NCBI GenBank assembly: GCA_963797335.1
Contig: CAWCOU010000006.1
Span: forward strand, 868,001 to 932,000
DNA from: CAWCOU01 sp963797335
Lineage (GTDB): Bacteria > Pseudomonadota > Gammaproteobacteria > JAURND01
DNA length: 64,000 nucleotides
Direction: 5' to 3'
Of this stretch, positions 29,061-38,863 are shown piece by piece. Below the pieces are notes generated by a model that was given only the letters and a program-made list of their open reading frames with translations, was not told where the DNA came from and made no database searches. Both the position numbers and the translations under genes were made by a program. Each line of letters starts with the position of its first letter. Within the stretch, counting starts at the first letter, position 1.

Positions 29061-31262
29061 TTACACTGGGCGATGTACTTTTTGCCAGTACACCCATATC
29101 ACCGGAATTAATAAGCAGATTAGAACCAAGGCTATTACCGCCAATGGCCATAGAATGGGCTGATTCCAAGCAATAATAGCCGCTTTTCGCATCTGCGGAT
29201 CTAAATACTGGTATTTTAAGCTATTCGTAATTACCGAACTGGGTTTAATGGGAGATAACCAGGCATGGGCTAACACAAATTCTTTCGAATAAACACCCCA
29301 TACCCAAGGGCTATCTTCTTGTAGAATTTGCAACATGTTGGCCATAATGGTTGAACGTTCCTCCTCATTCGGCAGGTTCTTCATTTTTTGAAATAATGCA
29401 TCATATGCGGCATTTTGATAATTGGCTGCATTGACACCGCCGTATTTTACTTCCCCATTGGGGCCGTAAAATAACATGAGAAAATTCTCTGGATCGGGAT
29501 AGTCTGCCTGCCAACCGACAGGAAATATTTGCACATCACCCTGGCGCAATTTATCCATAAACCGGTTGTAATCGGTCGTCTCGACCATTAATTCGATTCC
29601 TAATTTCGCAAACTGCTTGCTAAGCCAATCTAATTGATCTTTATCTCCAGGCGAGGTTGCCATGGTGTTGTAGTGCAAAACCAGGGGTTGTCCGGTTTGG
29701 CTATTCCTGCCACCTGGATAGCCCGCCTGAGCCAGCAATTGTTTTGCCACCACTATCCGTGGGACGTCCTGGCATTGGCGAGATCCGGCCTCCAGGGCAG
29801 GGAAACTTTCGCACCCTTGTGAGCTGGATCCCTGTGTGCTTGCCGGAACGACGCGTGAGCCCATTTCCAAGTCATAACCAAAAATACCGGGTGGAATAGG
29901 ACCGTGTGCAGGAACACCTCGACCATTCATAAAAATTTGAATGAATTCGGATTCATCAATAGCCAAACTAATGGCTTGTCGCAATTTTCGGGCGCGATCA
30001 CTGCTTCCACCTACCACCGGGTCGAGCATATTAAATGCGTAAGAATAAACAGCCGGCTGCACACTAGTGCTTAATCGAATATTTTTTTGCGCCAATAACG
30101 GCGACAAACGCAATTGACCTTGTGACTGAGTCTGGATAGCTGCGGTGTAATTATCAGAGCTGATCGCCGATTGATCGTAATATCCTTGCAGGAATTTATT
30201 CCAGCGAGGAATCGCTTCTTTCTCTAAACTAAATACATACTGATCCACCATTGGCAAGCGCGCACCTTTATGCAATAAATAACCCGCCGCCGCATCGCCA
30301 GGTTCACCTTCGGTAGGATAATATTCGGGATGAAAATAGGGATTACGCGTCAAAACCATTTGCCGGTTTGGATTGTTCTCTGTTAATTGATAAGCGCCCG
30401 TTCCTATTGGATACCAATCAAATGTGATATTTTTCTGTCGTAGCCCCGGTTGCGCATAAAAATAATCGACTTCCCAAGGAATAGGGGCAAAAAATGGCAT
30501 CGCTAACCAATAATGAAACTGCCGATATTGTCCCAGCAAGGTAATACGATACGTATATTTATCGATTACCTGTGCACCGGATAAAGGGAATTGGCGAAGA
30601 TCGAGAAAATCACCTGGTTTTTTCAGCTGTTGACGCAATTGGTTGGCGTAATCACTCATCCCGAGTATGTGCGCACTCATCGTGCCCAGAATAGGTGAAT
30701 TCAGCGCAGGATGGGCCAAACGCTTTATTTCATACACATAATCTGCCGCCACTAATTCACGAGTACCCGTGTCAGGAAAATCTTGCAGCGAACCGATCTT
30801 TGCCAATTGTTGTCGAGTTAAATGCCAGTATCGATATTCCCCAGAGCTGTCTTTCGCAAACGCAGGGTGGGGCTGGTAATAAATTCCTGGTTTTAGGGTG
30901 ATGTCGTAAGTGGTATAGGCTATTGCCGTAGTGGCATGGTCCGTGAGCGGGTTTCCCTGCGCATCCCAATAACGAACAACTGGCATGCTGGCAGCGGTCA
31001 AGGGCATGAGTGTATACGGTCTTTTCAGGTAATGGTATTGCAGCGGCGGTTCGTAGATTTGGGCAATAAAGAGGTTTTCGTCAGCACTAAACGATTGCGC
31101 AGGGTCTAAGGTTTTTGGTGATTCATCAAAAGAACCATAACGGATGTTTTTACCATAGTCGGCGAGCGGATGCGGATTGTTCCAAACAGAATCATCACCG
31201 CAACCCATCAGGCAAAACCCGGGTAACAATAACCCGAGCAGAGGAAGGAAAATCCGTTTCAT
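29061..31262 (-). CDS. Peptide ABC transporter substrate-binding lipoprotein with C-terminal membrane anchor
   Basis: This family 5 solute-binding protein (OppA/DppA type, about 733 residues) has a lipoprotein signal (FLPLLGLLLPGFCLMGC, lipidated C21). The fold is typical: FDESPKTLDPAQSFSADENL, then WYPIGTGAYQLTENNPNRQM, and LRQAISLAIDESEFIQIFMN. Unusually it also ends in a TM helix (LAVIALVLICLLIPVIWVYW) and a short basic tail. A region of about 31 residues (GSSSQGCESFPALEAGSR and flanks) is encoded by an inserted palindromic repeat. The TTG at 31274 is an alternative start. No permease or ATPase genes are adjacent, so it may serve a distant transporter. Confidence 0.9.
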   Translation of the reverse strand: MKRIFLPLLGLLLPGFCLMGCGDDSVWNNPHPLADYGKNIRYGSFDESPKTLDPAQSFSADENLFIAQIYEPPLQYHYLKRPYTLMPLTAASMPVVRYWDAQGNPLTDHATTAIAYTTYDITLKPGIYYQPHPAFAKDSSGEYRYWHLTRQQLAKIGSLQDFPDTGTRELVAADYVYEIKRLAHPALNSPILGTMSAHILGMSDYANQLRQQLKKPGDFLDLRQFPLSGAQVIDKYTYRITLLGQYRQFHYWLAMPFFAPIPWEVDYFYAQPGLRQKNITFDWYPIGTGAYQLTENNPNRQMVLTRNPYFHPEYYPTEGEPGDAAAGYLLHKGARLPMVDQYVFSLEKEAIPRWNKFLQGYYDQSAISSDNYTAAIQTQSQGQLRLSPLLAQKNIRLSTSVQPAVYSYAFNMLDPVVGGSSDRARKLRQAISLAIDESEFIQIFMNGRGVPAHGPIPPGIFGYDLEMGSRVVPASTQGSSSQGCESFPALEAGSRQCQDVPRIVVAKQLLAQAGYPGGRNSQTGQPLVLHYNTMATSPGDKDQLDWLSKQFAKLGIELMVETTDYNRFMDKLRQGDVQIFPVGWQADYPDPENFLMLFYGPNGEVKYGGVNAANYQNAAYDALFQKMKNLPNEEERSTIMANMLQILQEDSPWVWGVYSKEFVLAHAWLSPIKPSSVITNSLKYQYLDPQMRKAAIIAWNQPILWPLAVIALVLICLLIPVIWVYWQKVHRPV
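29761..29852 (-). repeat. In-frame palindromic element within the peptide-binding lipoprotein gene
   Basis: The element is bounded by GGGACGTCC...and...CCGGAACGAC and shares its core with 54247-54339. The shared core on the plus strand is GGGAAACTTTC-x-CA-x-CCTTGT, then CTGGATCC. It is read in the same frame as the other copy and yields GSSSQGCESFP. The arms are more decayed than in the second copy. Confidence 0.8.
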
Positions 31263-31323
31263 ACCATGAATCAATATCCTAAAATTCCGAGAGCGCCGTG
31301 CGCCCCCGGAATTTGCTAATTAT

Positions 31324-33336
31324 TTATGCTGGCGTTTTACGAACCGTAATTCGATAAATCCAACCGCATAAAATCACTGTCCCGATTAATCCTAAAATAT
31401 CCGCCGTATGAGCGAAGCTAGCTGGCACCAAGCTTAGCGCATCGGAACTACCTTTTAGAACAAATGGAATAGCTAATATCACCCCGATTAACGCCGCGCC
31501 AGCGACTAAACCACAGCACACCATAATCGGTGTTTCAAATTTCTGCTCCAGAACCGCGTAAGTATCGGTTTTCGATTTTTCTCGACTTAACACCACTCGT
31601 TTGCACACATAGTTTAAGGCACCGCCAATGATAACGGCGGAAGTGATGTCGGGTGGTAAATAAATACCAATACCAATTGCCAAGATCGCCAACCGATGCC
31701 CTTTCTTCTTCAAACGCCCGTCGATCACCGCCGCAATCATGGCGATCAGCACGCCAATGCCAATATCCAGTAGGGGCAAGGAACCGCCAAAGGTACCGCT
31801 GGCCACCGTTTCCATTAACCCAGCCTGTGGTGCTGCTAACATTTGCGTTGGGTCCATACCAGGCCGTGGGAATACACCACCAATACCGTAGGCTTGGAAC
31901 AAGAGTTCTAATGTCGGCCCTACGACAAAAGCAGCCACCACTACCCCGACCATTAAAATAACCTGTTGTTTCCAAGGGGTAGCACCCACCATCTGGCCTG
32001 CTTTTAAATCTTGCATATTCTCGCCGGAAATAGCGATGATGATCGCCACCATCGTAGTGGTAATAAGTACCAGCGTGATAGCTGACTTCAAAGCCTCCGG
32101 ATTGTCTCTAAGAATATGACCGATCATCGGCAATAATAATACCGACGCCAATAGTACTGAGCCCAGCAATAAACCCGATAATGGGTTATTGGTCATACCC
32201 ACCAATCCGCTTAAATAAGCACAAATGGCCGCCATCAAAAAACCAATAATCATCACAAAACATAAGGAAAAGAACGGCAACCCATAATGCAACAATCCTG
32301 AAAACCGGAATTTGTCGAAATGGAAAAAATGCAAAAAGCTGAAATACGTCAGAATCGCCAAAACAATACTGCCGATTAATACGAAGATGATGGGAATATC
32401 CCGATCGACCCGAGCCACTTTTGTCATCCGTTTAGTGGTTCTCAGTGACTGAAACGATGCATAAACACCCAGAGCAATCGGCTTTATTAGGGTAATTAAG
32501 GTCCAAAGGCCGCCAAATAACATGGTGCCAATACCAATGTAACGCAGGTGATCGCTGCGCACGGCCATCACCATGTCCATGTAATTCGTGGCATGGGGGA
32601 GACCGTAAATCATGGTATAAACTGGCACGCCAATAACCCAGGCTAATACTAACCCTACCAACATAGCCATACATGCTTCCATGCCGACGATAAATCCCGC
32701 CCCTAATAATGCCGGTGAAAAGCCAACGGTAAATCCATACAATGCCTTACCGCTGGTTGTCCACAACGATAAACTATCAGAAAGAACTTTAAACCCGGTC
32801 TGAAAAAGACCGATGACAGCGCCCACGATACTACCTTGTAACAAATGACGCATTTTGGCAGTGCCACTCGCACTGGCTTTCACGACATTACCAATAGCCG
32901 TGCCTTCGGGGAATCGTAAGGTGGGGTAGTTCAACATCACTCGGCGCAACGGTATCGAAAAAAGCACGCCCAAGAACCCACCGACTAACGTCATCAATGC
33001 CGTTTCCCAGTAATGAAAATATTTCCAATACCCGGTGATCACTAATGCTGGCAACACAAAACAAACGGCAGCGGCCACCCCTTCTCCACCGGACGCAGCT
33101 GTTTGGACAATGTTATTTTCCAAAATAGTATGATTTTTAAATAAGCGTAAAGCGGCCATCGCAATAACAGCCGCAGGAATAGAGGCAGAAATTGTCTGGC
33201 CTAATTTTAAAGCTAGATACGCATTTGCTGCTGCTAAAATGGCCGTTATGATGATGGCGAGAATCACTGCTTTTATGGTAATTTCGGCGATAGCTGGTGT
33301 TTCTTTACCGATTGAAGTCGTATTTGTATTATTCAT
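31324..33336 (-). CDS. OPT family oligopeptide transporter
   Basis: The 670-residue protein has about 15 TM helices and the OPT family segments ANAYLALKLGQTISASIPAA, NNIVQTAASGGEGVAAAVCF and RFPEGTAIGNVVKASASGTA, then LKAGQMVGATPWKQQ. OPT proteins are proton-coupled importers of oligopeptides or metal chelates. Together with the peptide-binding lipoprotein next door, this suggests strong use of host-derived peptides. The gene starts at the ATG at 33336. Confidence 0.95.
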   Translation of the reverse strand: MNNTNTTSIGKETPAIAEITIKAVILAIIITAILAAANAYLALKLGQTISASIPAAVIAMAALRLFKNHTILENNIVQTAASGGEGVAAAVCFVLPALVITGYWKYFHYWETALMTLVGGFLGVLFSIPLRRVMLNYPTLRFPEGTAIGNVVKASASGTAKMRHLLQGSIVGAVIGLFQTGFKVLSDSLSLWTTSGKALYGFTVGFSPALLGAGFIVGMEACMAMLVGLVLAWVIGVPVYTMIYGLPHATNYMDMVMAVRSDHLRYIGIGTMLFGGLWTLITLIKPIALGVYASFQSLRTTKRMTKVARVDRDIPIIFVLIGSIVLAILTYFSFLHFFHFDKFRFSGLLHYGLPFFSLCFVMIIGFLMAAICAYLSGLVGMTNNPLSGLLLGSVLLASVLLLPMIGHILRDNPEALKSAITLVLITTTMVAIIIAISGENMQDLKAGQMVGATPWKQQVILMVGVVVAAFVVGPTLELLFQAYGIGGVFPRPGMDPTQMLAAPQAGLMETVASGTFGGSLPLLDIGIGVLIAMIAAVIDGRLKKKGHRLAILAIGIGIYLPPDITSAVIIGGALNYVCKRVVLSREKSKTDTYAVLEQKFETPIMVCCGLVAGAALIGVILAIPFVLKGSSDALSLVPASFAHTADILGLIGTVILCGWIYRITVRKTPA

Positions 33337-33802
33337 ACTCTTACCTTGCTGATGATTATTTTAGAGAATTCCTATGCTAAGAATTTTCCGTATCTTGTTG
33401 TTAACTTTCTTACTAAATCACTAATCCATGGCAAATGTCTATAAAACCTGCTTTTAAAGAAGTACGCTGCAGAATGAAACTATTCCGCCTTGCTTTAAAG
33501 CAGGTTACTCATAGGAGATGTATGAATAATTAAGGCGATGGTATGGGAAAAAGAATGGGATCGCTGAGAAAACGAGAATGGGTAAGTAGTGTGGTTCATT
33601 AAAAACTCCAGACGCTTAGCTGATATTTATTTTGGCGCCCGCTAACGGCCACTATCAATCCGGCGCTCTAAATCCGCAAAAGTATAATAGTTTACTTTAA
33701 GAAACGCAACCATATAAAACCTCTTTATTGTGGAAATAATTCGGAGTTCTCATTTATTATTAGCAATTACCTGCGTTGGCTTGTAAGCATTCCTAGATTA
33801 TG
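33337..33802. other. Long non-coding region upstream of the OPT gene with one hairpin
   Basis: No convincing coding frame was seen. A stem-loop at 33446-33505 pairs ACCTGCTTTTAAAG with CTTTAAAGCAGGT (one bulged base). It would lie in the 5' region of the OPT transcript if the promoter is far upstream. Function is unknown. Confidence 0.4.
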
Positions 33803-34128
33803 AGCATTCGGGGTCCTGTCACTGCGGGTATCCCGCTGCTAGCGCAGCGGGAGCCCTCCCTCCGTGCCACCCCTTCTGAGAGTATTTAGATTGTCAAAAT
33901 TAAATGGCCTCTCAGCAGACATAAAAGAAAAGAATAGTAAGCACGCTTCGCTTTACCCTAGGGTCAAGTCACTCGTGACCAACGTGGAATTTCAATCTGG
34001 ATTAGGAATTTGGGCAGAGAGTATATTTAATTTTGACAGCTCCAAGACCCTCAGGAGGGGTGGCACGGAGGGAGGGCTCCCGCTGCGACAGCAGCGGGAT
34101 ACCCGCAGTGACAGGACCCCGAATGCTT
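33803..34128. repeat. Large inverted repeat with arms of about 77 bp
   Basis: The left arm (33803-33879) and right arm (34051-34128) are reverse complements with only about three differences. They begin GCATTCGGGGTCCTGTCACT on the left arm. Each arm contains its own smaller hairpin (CCCGCTGC/GCAGCGGG). The 170-bp spacer contains TGTCAAAATTAAA near its left edge and its inverse near its right edge. A third copy of that motif follows the right arm at 34139. The layout is MITE-like, but no transposase is nearby. Confidence 0.8.
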
Positions 34129-34469
34129 GTAACTAATCTGTCAAAATTAAAGGGGGTGGCACAGCAGACACAAAAAAAGAGTGCTATCACTAGATACTTG
34201 CTCAGAGCCCAAATTCACTAGGGCGGAAGATGATCGCTACACTTTAGGCTTTCTACCGAAGTAGACCTGCACACCGCATTTCGAATCAAATTCCTAATTT
34301 AAAAAAATAACGGTTCTGGCAAATATCTAAACAACACTCTCATTTAAGGTATAGCCTATCTTTTGTTTTTTGCAAGTATAGTCGCTCATTTAGGCAGCAC
34401 ATCTCATTGTGATCCTCACCTAAGTTGGCTACTATGCCATTTCTAATCTGGGACACGACCCCTACTCCT

Positions 34470-36485
34470 ATGAGCCAACTACTTGATATTCTTCATATTG
34501 CTATCGATAAACCGGTGCGGCATTGTTTCGATTATTTACCACCGCCGGAAATTGACCCTTCTTTACTAAAACCTGGCATCCGGGTGCAAGTGCCCTTTGG
34601 GAAAAAGCAATTGATTGGCGTATTACTTGCGTGCAATCAAAAACCTTGTCTATCTATTGACAAATTAAAGCCAGCTACTGCCATTCTCGATACTGACCCG
34701 CTCATTCCAGCGACATTGTTCGCATTGTTAACCTGGAGTGCCCAATATTATCATCACCCTATCGGTGAGGTATTACTCGGTGCATTGCCGCCGCCATTGA
34801 GAAAAGTGCGGACTAGACCATTTAAAAAACGTCGGCTCGCGACCAGCTCATCTCCCCAAGCACCTGCTGATCCACTACCTACGCTTAATCGAGACCAACA
34901 ACTTGCCGTCTCGCAGATTATTGCTCGTCCTGGATTTCGGACCCATTTGCTGATTGGTGTTACCGGCAGCGGTAAGACAGAGGTGTATTTGCAAGCCATC
35001 GCCCATTATTTACAGCAAGATAAACAGGCGTTGGTATTGATACCGGAAATTGGCTTAACACCGCAAAATATCGCTCGCTTTGCTCAGCGTTTTAATGTAC
35101 CTATCGCTGCCTTCCATTCGGGATTAACGGATACGGAACGATACCATGCCTGGCTGCAAGCGAAAGAAGGGCATGTGCGTATTGTGATTGGCACGAGATC
35201 GGCTATTTTTACTCCTTTAGCCCAACCTGGCATTCTGATCTTAGACGAAGAGCACGATGCCTCGTTTAAGCAGCAACATGGTTTTCGATATTCTGCGCGG
35301 GATCTGGCGATTCTGCGTGGCCAAATGGACGATATCCCTGTCGTGCTTGGTTCAGCAACACCTTCGCTGGAAAGTTTATACAACGTCCAGGCGAAGCGAT
35401 TTGATCGATTGGAACTACCGGAACGTGCAGGTAAAGCCACACTTCCTAGCTTTCATCTAATAGATTTACGCCTACATCCTGCTGAAGATGGCCTATCACG
35501 ACCCTTACTGGCTGCTATTTCAACTCATTTAGCGGCAGGGAATCAGGTGTTGCTGTTTTTGAATCGCCGCGGTTATGCTCCGGTTCTATTGTGCCGCCAC
35601 TGCTTATGGGTGGCTCAATGCCGGCGCTGCGATGCCCGGCTGACATTGCATCAACACCCCCATCGACTCATCTGCCATCATTGCACCACGCATTACCCAC
35701 TACCCTCTTATTGTGAACACTGCCGCAATACTCAATGGGCAAATGTGGGCTGCGGTACCGAACGTTTGGAGCATGCTTTACTGCATCATTTCCCGACGAC
35801 TCCTGTTTTACGTATCGATAAAGACACCATGAGCCATAAAGACGCCATGCAAGAAGCGTTGGCGCATATCCATAACGGCCATAAGCAAATTCTACTGGGC
35901 ACGCAAATGCTGGCCAAAGGGCATCATTTTCCCAATGTCACGTTGGTGGGGATTATCGAAATGGATAGTGGTTTATTTACCACTGATTTCCGCGGTTTAG
36001 AACGCACCGGGCAGTTGATTTTACAAGTCGCCGGTCGCGCTGGAAGGGCCGATAAAGCCGGCCAAGTTTATTTGCAAACCCATTATCCCGAACACCCATT
36101 ATTACAATCTTTATTGCAAAAAGGATACATTGTTTTCGCCGAACAATTATTATCTGAACGCCGCCACGCCAGCTGGCCACCGTTCACGTATTTGGCTTTA
36201 TTGCGAGCTGAAGCACACGGTGCAAAAATTCCTCTCACTTTTTTACAAGAAGTAAAGGCAATTGCATTACGGTTAAATCCTAAGCAACAGTGTCTGCTAA
36301 TGGGCCCGGTTCCGGCGTTAATGGAGCGCAAGGCGGGTAGTTTTCGCGCTATGTTGTTATTTCAAGCGCCGAGTCGACAGTTATTACAGCAATGGCTAAC
36401 CACACTATTACCGCATTTGACTAACTTAAAATCCAAATCACGGGTGCGTTGGTCAATGGATGTTGATCCCCTCGAAACTTTCTAA
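34470..36485 (+). CDS. priA: Primosomal replication restart helicase PriA
   Basis: PriA recognises abandoned replication forks and reloads DnaB. From the ATG at 34470 the protein has 671 residues. It shows the N-terminal DNA-binding domain (LHIAIDKPVRHCFDYLPPPE), Walker A GVTGSGKTEVYLQA, the DEEH box (ILILDEEHDASFKQQHGFRY), the zinc-binding cysteine cluster (CRHCLWVAQCRRCD, CHHCTTHYPLPSYCEHC) and the helicase C-terminal motif (QVAGRAGRADKAGQVYLQTH). A start at 34425 would add 15 poorly conserved residues. Confidence 0.96.
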   Translation: MSQLLDILHIAIDKPVRHCFDYLPPPEIDPSLLKPGIRVQVPFGKKQLIGVLLACNQKPCLSIDKLKPATAILDTDPLIPATLFALLTWSAQYYHHPIGEVLLGALPPPLRKVRTRPFKKRRLATSSSPQAPADPLPTLNRDQQLAVSQIIARPGFRTHLLIGVTGSGKTEVYLQAIAHYLQQDKQALVLIPEIGLTPQNIARFAQRFNVPIAAFHSGLTDTERYHAWLQAKEGHVRIVIGTRSAIFTPLAQPGILILDEEHDASFKQQHGFRYSARDLAILRGQMDDIPVVLGSATPSLESLYNVQAKRFDRLELPERAGKATLPSFHLIDLRLHPAEDGLSRPLLAAISTHLAAGNQVLLFLNRRGYAPVLLCRHCLWVAQCRRCDARLTLHQHPHRLICHHCTTHYPLPSYCEHCRNTQWANVGCGTERLEHALLHHFPTTPVLRIDKDTMSHKDAMQEALAHIHNGHKQILLGTQMLAKGHHFPNVTLVGIIEMDSGLFTTDFRGLERTGQLILQVAGRAGRADKAGQVYLQTHYPEHPLLQSLLQKGYIVFAEQLLSERRHASWPPFTYLALLRAEAHGAKIPLTFLQEVKAIALRLNPKQQCLLMGPVPALMERKAGSFRAMLLFQAPSRQLLQQWLTTLLPHLTNLKSKSRVRWSMDVDPLETF

Positions 36486-36506
36486 ACTTCATAACTCTTC
36501 TCGCAC

Positions 36507-36534
36507 GTAGTCCCGGCACGGATGCCGTGACGAC
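36507..36534. repeat. Short palindrome resembling one arm of the in-frame element
   Basis: GTAGTCCCGGCACGGATGCC followed by GTGACGAC is a near-palindrome similar to the arm of the repeat at 54247 (GTCGTCTCGGCAAGGATGCC). It lies just after priA. It may be a solo arm or a decayed element. Confidence 0.5.
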
Positions 36535-36608
36535 GGATCTATATTTACCCTAGACAAGCGAGCTAAGACCAAGCAAAATAGACAAAATAATAACCCAACT
36601 CAAAAGCC

Positions 36609-37037
36609 ATGACTACACAGCAACTAATTCAATTTATCACCCGCCATTGGCCATTGGTGCTCGCACTACTTGTCATTCTGGTCTTATTACTCATGGATGA
36701 ATTATTTCGTCAACGGAATAGTAACCGCTTGTCACCTCAGCAAGCGACGACATTGATCAATCGAGAACACGCGTTTGTGCTGGATGTTAGAGAACGCGAC
36801 GTCTTCAACACGGCGCACATTATCAACTCAGTGAACATCGCGTCGGCAGATATCCGCGATAAACCCGAGAAACTTAAAAAATACCAAGGTAAACCGACCA
36901 TTCTGGTTTGTAACACCGGTCAAAATGCCCAATTGTTGGCTACTCGCCTCCAAAAACAGGGCTTTGCTCAGGTTTATGTGCTGGCAGGTGGGTTGCAGGC
37001 TTGGAAAAATGCCGGGTTGCCCTTAACAAAGAATTAA
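36609..37037 (+). CDS. Membrane-anchored rhodanese-like protein (YibN type)
   Basis: The 142-residue protein has an N-terminal TM helix (HWPLVLALLVILVLLLMDEL, about 14-33) followed by a rhodanese domain (HAFVLDVRERDVFNTAHIIN; the active-site loop VCNTGQNAQLLATRL has C101 in the catalytic position). It precedes grxC, secB and gpsA, the yibN-grxC-secB-gpsA order found in enterobacteria. The physiological role of YibN-type proteins is not settled. Confidence 0.92.
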   Translation: MTTQQLIQFITRHWPLVLALLVILVLLLMDELFRQRNSNRLSPQQATTLINREHAFVLDVRERDVFNTAHIINSVNIASADIRDKPEKLKKYQGKPTILVCNTGQNAQLLATRLQKQGFAQVYVLAGGLQAWKNAGLPLTKN

Positions 37038-37087
37038 TTCAAAATGGTAACCACGCCTTCCCTTTGAGCTTTCACTGGATACTTGCT

Positions 37088-37345
37088 ATGACCGCTAAAG
37101 TTGTTATTTACAGCACCGCCAGCTGCCCGTATTGCGACCGGGCAAAGCAATTATTAACGGCCAAGCACGTCGATTTTACTGAAATTCGCGTCGATACAAA
37201 CCCCGAATTGCGGGAAGAAATGGTGACCAAAAGCGGCAGACGGACCGTGCCACAAATTTTCATTAATGACCAACCTATCGGCGGTTTCGATGATATGGCG
37301 GCATTAGAAAAACAAGGGAAATTAACCGATTTATTAAACTCATAG
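37088..37345 (+). CDS. grxC: Glutaredoxin 3
   Basis: This 85-residue glutaredoxin has the CPYC active site (STASCPYCDRAKQLL), the cis-proline segment GRRTVPQIFIND and GGFDDMAALEKQGKL. It reduces disulfides using glutathione. The ATG at 37088 gives the family N-terminus TAKVVIYSTASCPYC; an upstream start at 37001 would add 29 unrelated residues overlapping the rhodanese gene. Part of the yibN-grxC-secB-gpsA run. Confidence 0.95.
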   Translation: MTAKVVIYSTASCPYCDRAKQLLTAKHVDFTEIRVDTNPELREEMVTKSGRRTVPQIFINDQPIGGFDDMAALEKQGKLTDLLNS

Positions 37346-37354
37346 GAAAGAATT

Positions 37355-37852
37355 ATGCAACAAGATCAAGCAGCCAGTAGCCAGAACACGGGCACCGACA
37401 AAAAGATGGAATTCAACATCCAACGTATCTACATCAAGGATCTCTCGTTTGAAACACCCAATTCGCCGCAGGTTTTCCGAGAAAAATGGCAGCCCCAGGT
37501 GGACGTGGAATTGAATGTCAACACCCAGAATCTGGGCGAGAACAACTATGAAGTCAAGGTTTCACTCACCACTACTGTGAAAACTGAGGATAAAGTGGCG
37601 TTTTTGGCCGAAGTGCAGCAAGCCGGCATTTTCACCATTACTGGCTGGAGTGGCGATCAATTACATCGCATGTTAGGCAGCTATTGTCCTAATATTCTCT
37701 TCCCTTACGCCCGAGAGACTATATCGGATTTAGTGATACGCGGCGGTTTTCCACCCCTTTACCTCGCGCCCATTAATTTCGACCACCTCTACGAGCAGCA
37801 ACTAAAACAGCAGGCCGAGGGCAAGGGTGAAGAAACCACCACCAAACACTAG
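37355..37852 (+). CDS. secB: Protein-export chaperone SecB
   Basis: SecB keeps preproteins unfolded and delivers them to SecA. The 165-residue protein has the family sequence FNIQRIYIKDLSFETPNSPQ, ending with PNILFPYARETISDLVIRGG then FPPLYLAPINFDHLY. Its 3' end overlaps gpsA by 26 bp. An AGGAAAG site precedes the ATG at 37355. Confidence 0.97.
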   Translation: MQQDQAASSQNTGTDKKMEFNIQRIYIKDLSFETPNSPQVFREKWQPQVDVELNVNTQNLGENNYEVKVSLTTTVKTEDKVAFLAEVQQAGIFTITGWSGDQLHRMLGSYCPNILFPYARETISDLVIRGGFPPLYLAPINFDHLYEQQLKQQAEGKGEETTTKH

Positions 37853-38855
37853 CCCAGCTTCGGTCGCGGTACTGGGCGCCGGTTCTTTTGGCACCGCTTT
37901 AGCTATTTTATTGGCTAAAAATGGTGTTCAAGTTCGGCTTTGGGGGCATACCCCCACCAGTATCGCGCAGATGCGGAAAGCCCGCTGCAATCCTATTCAT
38001 TTGCCAGATATCCCATTCCCCCCCCATATTGAGCTTTTCACTGACCTTCGTGAGGCGGTAGCTGATACCGATACCATATTAATTGTCGTACCCAGTTATG
38101 CTTTTCACGACCTACTCACCCAACTCAAACCCTTGTTATCTGCTCATGTTCGTTTGTTATGGGGAACTAAAGGCTTAGATTCCGACACCGGTGAATTATT
38201 GCATTCCCTGGCTCAAACTATTTTAGTGGGCCATCACCAATTGGCTATTTTGTCAGGCCCCAGCTTTGCGCGCGAAGTCGCTTTAGGCAAGCCGACCGCG
38301 GTGACCATTGCCAGTACCGATAAATCATTTGCACAAGAACTTGCCCAGTTATTTACTAATACGACTTTTCGCGTGTACACCAGCGAAGACATGGTCGGTG
38401 TGGAAATCTGCGGTATTGTCAAAAACACCGTAGCGATTGCCGCCGGTGCCATACATGCCTTAGCGTTAGGAGCGAACGCTCAAGCAGCACTGATTACTCG
38501 CAGCTTGGCGGAAATGCAGCGCCTGGGCTTAGCCATGGGCGCTAAACCAGCCACATTCATGGGTTTGGCCGGCCTGGGAGATTTAGTGTTAACCTGCACC
38601 GATAATCAATCGCGCAATCGCCGCTTTGGTTATGCGCTGGGGGCGGGCAAAACGACACAGCAAGCCATTAAGGAGATTGGCCTAGTTGAGGGTATGACCA
38701 ATTTAAAAGGGGTATACACTTTATCGCAACGCCACCACGTCGATACCCCAATCATCACCCAGATTTATCGAGTCATCTATGAAGGGCTGCCATTGAATAC
38801 CGCCATTACGGATCTCTTCACTCGCGAACTGAAAAGCGAAAGTAGTGCCTACTAA
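37827..38855 (+). CDS. gpsA: Glycerol-3-phosphate dehydrogenase [NAD(P)+]
   Basis: GpsA reduces dihydroxyacetone phosphate to sn-glycerol-3-phosphate for phospholipid synthesis. The 342-residue protein has the Rossmann loop VAVLGAGSFGTALAILLAKN, the segments LLWGTKGLDSDTG and AILSGPSFAREVALGKPTAV, the catalytic lysine region VEICGIVKNTVAIAAG and the C-terminal GLAGLGDLVLTCTDNQSRNR. Translation probably starts at the GTG at 37827 within the end of secB. Confidence 0.96.
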   Translation: MKKPPPNTSPASVAVLGAGSFGTALAILLAKNGVQVRLWGHTPTSIAQMRKARCNPIHLPDIPFPPHIELFTDLREAVADTDTILIVVPSYAFHDLLTQLKPLLSAHVRLLWGTKGLDSDTGELLHSLAQTILVGHHQLAILSGPSFAREVALGKPTAVTIASTDKSFAQELAQLFTNTTFRVYTSEDMVGVEICGIVKNTVAIAAGAIHALALGANAQAALITRSLAEMQRLGLAMGAKPATFMGLAGLGDLVLTCTDNQSRNRRFGYALGAGKTTQQAIKEIGLVEGMTNLKGVYTLSQRHHVDTPIITQIYRVIYEGLPLNTAITDLFTRELKSESSAY

Positions 38856-38863
38856 GCCTTCAG

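Noticed and set aside
31535..31975. 146-residue minus-strand frame inside the OPT gene
   Set aside because: It is an out-of-frame shadow of a clear OPT transporter.
33864..34136. 90-residue plus-strand frame in the OPT-priA gap
   Set aside because: It is made of inverted-repeat sequence with no codon bias or family match.
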